From JANRIZ01 sp033764445 (lineage in GTDB: Bacteria; Verrucomicrobiota; Verrucomicrobiia; JAWXBN01), in assembly GCA_033764445.1 (NCBI GenBank), contig JANRIZ010000092.1, positions 1-19,222 of the forward strand: a DNA stretch of 19,222 nt, read 5' to 3'. The position numbers were made by a program, and so were the translations under genes. Positions within the stretch are counted from its first letter, which is position 1, and the number at the start of each line of letters is the position of its first letter. Shown piece after piece: positions 15,544 to 19,222 of the stretch. The notes under the pieces are model-generated. The model was not told the origin of the DNA and did no database searches. It saw only the letters and a list, made by a program, of their open reading frames with translations.

Positions 15544-15655
15544 TGAAGGGCCCTCTGTCGTGGCGCGATACCCCCTATCGCAGCCATATCCCCCCCTACT
15601 CCATACGACATGGCCCTTCATGGGCGGTTCCGCAAGGAACCGCCCCTTTTTTTTT
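15544..15655 (+). ncRNA. Structured RNA element B (unrecognised family, second of a tandem pair)
   Basis: This is a predicted RNA of about 112 nt. Its closing stem pairs TGAAGGGCC (15544-15552) with GGCCCTTCA (15612-15620), then TGTCGT (15556-15561) with ACGACA (15605-15610), separated by a 3/1 internal loop. All 15 pairs are Watson-Crick. Inside is a hairpin GCGATA-CCCCC-TATCGC (15565-15581), then a single strand with a run of seven C (15590-15596), then the terminator hairpin. The order of parts is the same as in element A, and both share the box ACRACATGGCYCT (15605-15617 here). A sigma70-like promoter ends just upstream. It does not match tmRNA, RNase P, SRP RNA or 6S RNA in length or landmarks that I can see. 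Confidence 0.7.
15622..15655 (+). terminator. Rho-independent terminator of RNA B
   Basis: A perfect 10-bp stem GGGCGGTTCC / GGAACCGCCC with a GCAA tetraloop is followed by C and nine T (15647-15655). Confidence 0.96.
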
Positions 15656-15792
15656 GGTGGGACGGGGGACATGCAAAAAAAGGGCATCTGCGGTGACACC
15701 CCTTGCACAATCAAATATCCAAGGAGAGCGTCCCCACACTGCTTTTGGGAGTCAATCTCCACCCCACCGCAAAAAAGCCGGGAAAAGGGGCC

Positions 15793-15822
15793 TTGACTTA
15801 TCCTCCCGCTGTTCCCTATTTT
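15793..15822 (+). promoter_or_regulatory. Promoter of tRNA-Leu
   Basis: TTGACT (15793-15798), an 18-nt spacer and TATTTT (15817-15822). The predicted start near 15829 lies 10 nt before the mature tRNA 5' end. Confidence 0.6.
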
Positions 15823-15838
15823 CGTTGATTCAACTTTT

Positions 15839-15922
15839 GCGCTCGTGGTGAAATGGCAGACACGCTAGATTCAGGTTCTAGTGCCGCAAGGCATGGGAGT
15901 TCAAGTCTCCCCGAGCGCACCA
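15839..15922 (+). tRNA. tRNA-Leu (anticodon CAG)
   Basis: This is an 84-nt class II tRNA. The acceptor stem is GCGCTCG / CGAGCGC followed by an encoded A-CCA (15919-15922). The anticodon stem CTAGA / TCTAG encloses the loop TTCAGGT, giving CAG at positions 34-36, which reads CUG. The long variable arm TGCC-GCAA-GGCA is typical of tRNA-Leu. The T arm GGGAG-TTCAAGT-CTCCC is intact. CUG is a frequent leucine codon in the genes of this window. No integrase or attachment-site repeat is visible next to it. Confidence 0.97.
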
Positions 15923-16022
15923 ATTTTCAACCTCCCCATCCCATCAATCCGTTGAGCCTCCATACGTTTTTCGCCTTTCCGTCAGGAAAACAGAACCGGG
16001 GCGGCGCCATGAGGCCCGGACC

Positions 16023-16802
16023 ATGAACCGGAGCAATCCACAGGATTACATCGCCATCTTCAGCGATGTCCACAGCAACCTCCACGCCCTCACGGCAGTC
16101 CTCGCGGACATGCATCAGGAGGGCATCAAAAACAAGGTCTGCCTCGGGGATGTGGTCGGGTACGGGGCCAACCCGAAGGAATGTCTGGAAATCGTCCGCA
16201 AATTCAATTGCCCCATCCTGCTGGGCAATCACGACGAGGCGGTTTCCGTGGAGGGCAAAATGGACCGTTTCCGCGACCACGCCAAGGAGGGGGCGGTCCA
16301 CTCCCGCCGCGAACTGACCGAAAACCAGCTCGACTTTCTCCGGACACTGCCGCTGACGGATACCGACCGCGACATGAGTTTTGTCCACGCCTCCCTGCAC
16401 GAACCCTCCCAATGGCACTACGTGATCAATTCCCAGAGTGCCGAGGATCATTTCCACCGTCAGCCCACCCCTTACGCATTTTGCGGACACAGCCACATCC
16501 CGGCGATTTTTGAACAGTGCGACCTGGATACGGTCCAATATTATCCGGGGACGGATTTGTACGAGGTCTCCGACCGCATTTTTTCAGAGATGAATCCCCT
16601 GGGATACAAATACCTGGTCAATGTCGGTTCGGTCGGCCAGCCCCGGGACCATGACCCCCGCGCCTGTTACGTGCTCTTCAACACGCGGGAAAAAACCATC
16701 GAATTCCGCCGGGTCGAATACGACATCGCCGGGGCCGCCCAGGCCATCCGCAAGGCGGGTCTGCCCGAATTCCTCGCCCGGCGCCTTTCCGAGGGAAAAT
16801 GA
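16023..16802 (+). CDS. Calcineurin-like metallophosphoesterase
   Basis: A predicted cytoplasmic phosphoesterase (259 aa) with a full di-metal site: FSDVHSN with D15 and H17, GDVVGYG with D43, LGNHD with N69 and H70, VHASLHEP with H122, and CGHSH with H156 and H158. The GYGANP sequence after the second motif is typical of the YfcE/MJ0936-like group of small phosphodiesterases. The physiological substrate is unknown. The ATG at 16023 has no clear Shine-Dalgarno. It begins 100 nt after tRNA-Leu and is the first gene of a tight plus-strand group; the MBL-fold gene follows after 16 nt. Confidence 0.92.
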   Translation: MNRSNPQDYIAIFSDVHSNLHALTAVLADMHQEGIKNKVCLGDVVGYGANPKECLEIVRKFNCPILLGNHDEAVSVEGKMDRFRDHAKEGAVHSRRELTENQLDFLRTLPLTDTDRDMSFVHASLHEPSQWHYVINSQSAEDHFHRQPTPYAFCGHSHIPAIFEQCDLDTVQYYPGTDLYEVSDRIFSEMNPLGYKYLVNVGSVGQPRDHDPRACYVLFNTREKTIEFRRVEYDIAGAAQAIRKAGLPEFLARRLSEGK

Positions 16803-16818
16803 ATCACCGGAACCGACC

Positions 16819-17442
16819 ATGAAAATCCACATGATGACCGGCGGCATCGCCTCCACCAACGCCTACTTCATCAGCAATGCCGGCCAGTCGGTCCTGATCG
16901 ACGCCCCCGAGGGCGCGGCAGACTGGGTCTCCTCCCTTTTGGAGGACCCCTCCCTCAGGCTGCATTCCCTCATCCTCACCCACGGCCATTTCGACCACAC
17001 ATGGGACGCGGCGGTCCTCCGCAAAAAAAACCAGTGCGAGGTCCTCTACCACCCAGCCGACGCGATCCTCATCGAAACACCGGAGATCCAGGCCGAATAC
17101 GGGTTCCCAAAAGTCACCCCGGTCAAAGCCACACGGTTGCTCACGGAGGGGAACACGCTGGATTTCGGCCCGATCCACCTGCGCATCCTCCACATCCCGG
17201 GACATTGCCCGGGAAATGTGGCCCTGGTGTGGGACGCCGAAAAAACCGTCTTTGTCGGGGATGTCATCTTCGCCGGAAGCATCGGGCGGACCGATCTGCC
17301 CGGTGGTTCTCTGAGCCTTCTGCTGGAAGGGATTCGCGACAAACTGTGGCGGCTGCCCGACGATTACCGCATCCTCAGCGGCCACGGCCCGGCCACCACC
17401 ATCGGCCAGGAAAAAAAATCAAATCCGTATTTGAAAGCCTGA
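16819..17442 (+). CDS. MBL-fold metallo-hydrolase (glyoxalase II-like, YcbL type)
   Basis: A soluble metallo-beta-lactamase-fold hydrolase of 207 aa. Metal ligands are H55, H57, D59 and H60 in THGHFDH, H129 in PGHCPGN, D148 in FVGDVIF and H189 in SGHGP. The segment FAGSIGRTDLPGG (151-163) is shared with YcbL-type short glyoxalase II proteins. These lack the C-terminal substrate-binding helices of full GloB, which fits the short length. The likely reaction is hydrolysis of a thioester such as S-lactoylglutathione, but this is family inference. The ATG at 16819 follows the metallophosphoesterase stop by 16 nt; upstream frame extension lies inside that gene. Confidence 0.93.
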   Translation: MKIHMMTGGIASTNAYFISNAGQSVLIDAPEGAADWVSSLLEDPSLRLHSLILTHGHFDHTWDAAVLRKKNQCEVLYHPADAILIETPEIQAEYGFPKVTPVKATRLLTEGNTLDFGPIHLRILHIPGHCPGNVALVWDAEKTVFVGDVIFAGSIGRTDLPGGSLSLLLEGIRDKLWRLPDDYRILSGHGPATTIGQEKKSNPYLKA

Positions 17443-17449
17443 ATCGGTC

Positions 17450-17866
17450 ATGAAATCGCTTCAACTCATGCAATTGCTGCTGTCGATTGTCGTCCTGGTC
17501 CTCGTCTCGATTCAACTGGTCCTGACAGCCGCTCTCTTCATCCTCGTCCTGGCAGGAAATCCCGACGCGAACCCGCTCCACAACCTCTCCTGTTGTTTTG
17601 TGGAAAAAAAGCCGGGCCTGGAGGGAGTCTGGATCATGGGCGGCCCCTACAACCAGGGCAAGCCGTGCCGCATTGACAGGCACAACGGCCAGCTCCTGGC
17701 CACCAATGAGAACGGGGGCGTTTCCCGGATTCAACTCCTCGAAAACAATCAAATCTCCGCCCTCAACTGGGAAAACGGGATGGTGGGCCGGGTTTCAAGG
17801 GACTGCTCCCGCATCGACTGGGCCAACGGCACCTGGTGGTCCCGGGCTTCGGATCAAAAAAAATGA
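17450..17866 (+). CDS. Membrane-anchored hypothetical protein with W-x-N-G repeats
   Basis: I do not recognise a named family. The 138-aa product has one N-terminal hydrophobic segment (about 5-36) and a small domain with a Cys pair (C48, C49), beginning properly near LEGVWIMGGPY (57-67). Two similar beta-like units are seen: LNWENGMVGR (105-114) and IDWANGTWWSR (122-132). Together with C73 and C119 these suggest a compact exported or periplasmic beta-rich domain that could hold a disulfide. It starts 7 nt after the MBL gene and lies 57 nt before pyrD, so it is part of the same transcript. The orientation of the membrane anchor is inferred, not shown. Confidence 0.75.
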   Translation: MKSLQLMQLLLSIVVLVLVSIQLVLTAALFILVLAGNPDANPLHNLSCCFVEKKPGLEGVWIMGGPYNQGKPCRIDRHNGQLLATNENGGVSRIQLLENNQISALNWENGMVGRVSRDCSRIDWANGTWWSRASDQKK

Positions 17867-17923
17867 CGCGCCCCCCACTCCGTGTTTGCCCCCACCCCAC
17901 CCTTCCGGCTAGAAAGGGCACCG

Positions 17924-18982
17924 ATGTTCTACAAAAAAATCCTCCGCCCCCTGCTGTTCTCGTGTGACTCCGAGGAAATCCACCACGCCCTGATGGGCCT
18001 GCTCGAAAATTTCGGTCCCACTCCCTGGTTCCAAAGCCTCTTACCGCACCTGACCCGCGTCGAAACCAAACCGGTCCATCTGTTCGGGCTGACCTTCCGC
18101 AATCCCGTCGGACTGGCGGCCGGCTTCGATAAAAACGCCACCGCTATTCCGGCCTGGCAGGCTCTCGGGTTCGGTTTCGTCGAGGTGGGCACCATCACGG
18201 CCCTGCGCCAGCCGGGCAATGACAAACCGAGGCTTTTTCGACTGATCCCCGAGGAGGCGCTCATCAACCGGATGGGGTTCAACAACGAGGGAGCCGAAAT
18301 CATCGCCGTTCGCCTGCGGGAACTCCGTTCGGATTTCCCCTCCCTGGCCATCCCCGTGGGCATCAATCTGGGCAAAAGCAAGATCACTCCGCTCGAGGCC
18401 GCCCATGAGGATTATCTCCAGTCCTTCCGCGAACTCAGGAATGTGGGCGACTATTTTGTCATCAACGTCAGTTCCCCGAACACCCCGGGCCTGCGCCAGC
18501 TCCAGGACAAGGACCATCTGCGGCTGATTCTCTCGACTCTTCGGTCGGAAAATGCGGAGGGCAAACCCATTCTGGTCAAACTCGCACCGGACCTTTCCCC
18601 CGGCCAGATCGACGAGGCGTTGGAGGTCATCCTCTCCGAAAAAGCCGCAGGAGTCATTGCCACCAATACGACCATTTCACGGGACACACTGCCCCTGCCG
18701 ACGAGTCCCCTCGCCCGGGAGGCGGGCGGGCTGAGCGGAAAACCGCTGCGGGAACGTTCCACCGAGGTCATCAGTCACATTGCGCGGGTCACCTCCGGCA
18801 AACTGCCCATCATCGGTGCCGGGGGCATTTTCACGGCGGAGGATGCCGCCGAAAAACTGGGGGCGGGCGCGAGCCTGGTCCAGATTTACACGGGGTTTGT
18901 CTACGAGGGACCCTTTGCGGTGCGAAACATCCTCCAGGGATTGAACCGCACCATTCCAACCCGAGTCGGAAACCTGGAATGA
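17924..18982 (+). CDS. pyrD: Dihydroorotate dehydrogenase (quinone), class 2
   Basis: PyrD oxidises dihydroorotate to orotate in pyrimidine synthesis and passes electrons to membrane quinone (352 aa). The amphipathic N-terminal extension (1-30) that docks class 2 enzymes to the membrane is present. FMN and substrate motifs: GLAAGFDKN (63-71), VGTITALRQPGN (88-99), INRMGFNN (114-121), NVSSPNTPGLR (181-191) with the class 2 catalytic Ser S184, VKLAPD (218-223), TNTT (247-250), GGLSGKPLR (268-276) and IGAGGI (297-302). The start is ATG at 17924 because AAGGG lies 7 nt upstream and the family N-terminus begins there. Use of quinone fits the respiratory genes on both sides. Confidence 0.97.
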   Translation: MFYKKILRPLLFSCDSEEIHHALMGLLENFGPTPWFQSLLPHLTRVETKPVHLFGLTFRNPVGLAAGFDKNATAIPAWQALGFGFVEVGTITALRQPGNDKPRLFRLIPEEALINRMGFNNEGAEIIAVRLRELRSDFPSLAIPVGINLGKSKITPLEAAHEDYLQSFRELRNVGDYFVINVSSPNTPGLRQLQDKDHLRLILSTLRSENAEGKPILVKLAPDLSPGQIDEALEVILSEKAAGVIATNTTISRDTLPLPTSPLAREAGGLSGKPLRERSTEVISHIARVTSGKLPIIGAGGIFTAEDAAEKLGAGASLVQIYTGFVYEGPFAVRNILQGLNRTIPTRVGNLE

Positions 18983-19006
18983 GGGCTTTCCCCGCAAAAT
19001 TGCGAA

Positions 19007-19034
19007 TTGCCAAGGTCTGAAAAACTGTTCTAAT
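19007..19034 (+). promoter_or_regulatory. Candidate nuo operon promoter
   Basis: TTGCCA (19007-19012), a 16-nt spacer and TCTAAT (19029-19034). The -10 matches at five of six positions and ends 9 nt before the nuoA ATG, again predicting an almost leaderless mRNA. Confidence 0.5.
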
Positions 19035-19043
19035 TCACGGATC

Positions 19044-19222
19044 ATGTACTCCGAATATGTTCCCATTCTGGTCCAGGTGGTCATTGCCCTGGGCTTTGGA
19101 ATCTCGTCGATGATCATCTCCCTGATTCTGGGTCAGCGCGGCCGCAGCACCCCCATCAAAAACGAGGCCTACGAATGCGGCATGATCGCCCAGGGACCCT
19201 CCTCGCCCCGCTTTTCGGTGAA
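19044..19222 (+). CDS. nuoA: NADH-quinone oxidoreductase subunit A, 3' end cut by window edge
   Basis: The first membrane subunit of respiratory Complex I. 59 codons are visible from the ATG at 19044. A transmembrane helix (about 6-27) is followed by a polar stretch and the invariant YECG motif (43-46), then GPSSPRFSV, where family members have a G-x-x-R-F sequence leading to the second helix. The frame stays open to the window edge. nuoA normally opens the nuo operon, and the promoter-like sequence just upstream together with the 61-bp gap after pyrD agrees with that. Confidence 0.92.
   Translation, partial: MYSEYVPILVQVVIALGFGISSMIISLILGQRGRSTPIKNEAYECGMIAQGPSSPRFSV

Noticed and set aside
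15364..15655. 6S RNA or a pair of riboswitches
   Set aside because: Too short for 6S and without its long rod; no gene follows either terminator in the same direction except tRNA-Leu, which has its own promoter.
15675..15704. Possible minus-strand terminator (AAGGG / CCCTT before seven T), considered as part of a third RNA element
   Set aside because: Only 5 bp of stem around a 15-nt loop, and no closing stem or conserved box like those of RNA A and B.
15403..15762. Minus-strand frame of 119 codons across the RNA region
   Set aside because: It reads through both strong terminator hairpins and T-tracts (as Lys runs). Its apparent internal repeat is simply the similarity of the two RNA elements.
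15839..15922. tRNA-Leu as an integration site for a mobile element
   Set aside because: No integrase, no direct repeat of the tRNA 3' end and no foreign-looking genes follow; the downstream genes look like normal housekeeping.
1..19222. CRISPR array, insertion sequence, toxin-antitoxin or phage-defence genes
   Set aside because: No regularly spaced repeats, transposase motifs, terminal inverted repeats or defence-type domains were seen on either strand.

Overview
The window reads as ordinary chromosome of a GC-rich, Gram-negative-type, aerobically respiring heterotroph. It encodes an aa3-type cytochrome c oxidase with heme A synthase, a membrane-bound quinone-linked dihydroorotate dehydrogenase and the start of a Complex I operon. 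The phylum cannot be fixed from the sequence alone. A Verrucomicrobiota/PVC-like bacterium is my best guess, held with low confidence.

Layout. Positions 1-3465 (minus strand) hold coxB-coxA-ctaA, with ctaA cut by the left edge. A 2-Cys peroxiredoxin (3740-4276, minus) with a textbook terminator follows. Divergent from it, on the plus strand, are a degenerate S41-family protein (4406-5530) and a small conserved hypothetical (5544-5900). Two dipeptide/oligopeptide ABC permease genes (oppB, oppC) lie on the minus strand at 5994-7848 with no ATPase or binding-protein gene beside them. A plus-strand series then runs purU, hrpB, an IscS/NifS-type cysteine desulfurase, a class I/II aminotransferase and an HD-domain phosphohydrolase (7988-14862). 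The last of these meets a convergent DUF971 gene tail to tail at a shared CTAG.

Positions 15156-15838 carry no protein gene but are not empty. They contain two tandem, structurally homologous, terminator-ended RNA elements (about 15364-15488 and 15544-15655), followed by a tRNA-Leu(CAG) with its own promoter. The RNA pair is the most interesting item here: same fold, compensatory base changes, C-rich loops and a conserved 13-nt box. I do not recognise it as a known family.

From 16023 a compact plus-strand group encodes a metallophosphoesterase, an MBL-fold hydrolase, a membrane-anchored hypothetical protein and pyrD. nuoA then starts under its own promoter-like sequence and runs off the right edge.

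Several genes (aminotransferase, DUF971, nuoA, peroxiredoxin) have a promoter-like -10 element only about 8-11 nt before the start codon. This suggests that leaderless or nearly leaderless transcription is common in this organism, whereas pyrD, the HD gene and the S41-like gene have Shine-Dalgarno-like leaders.
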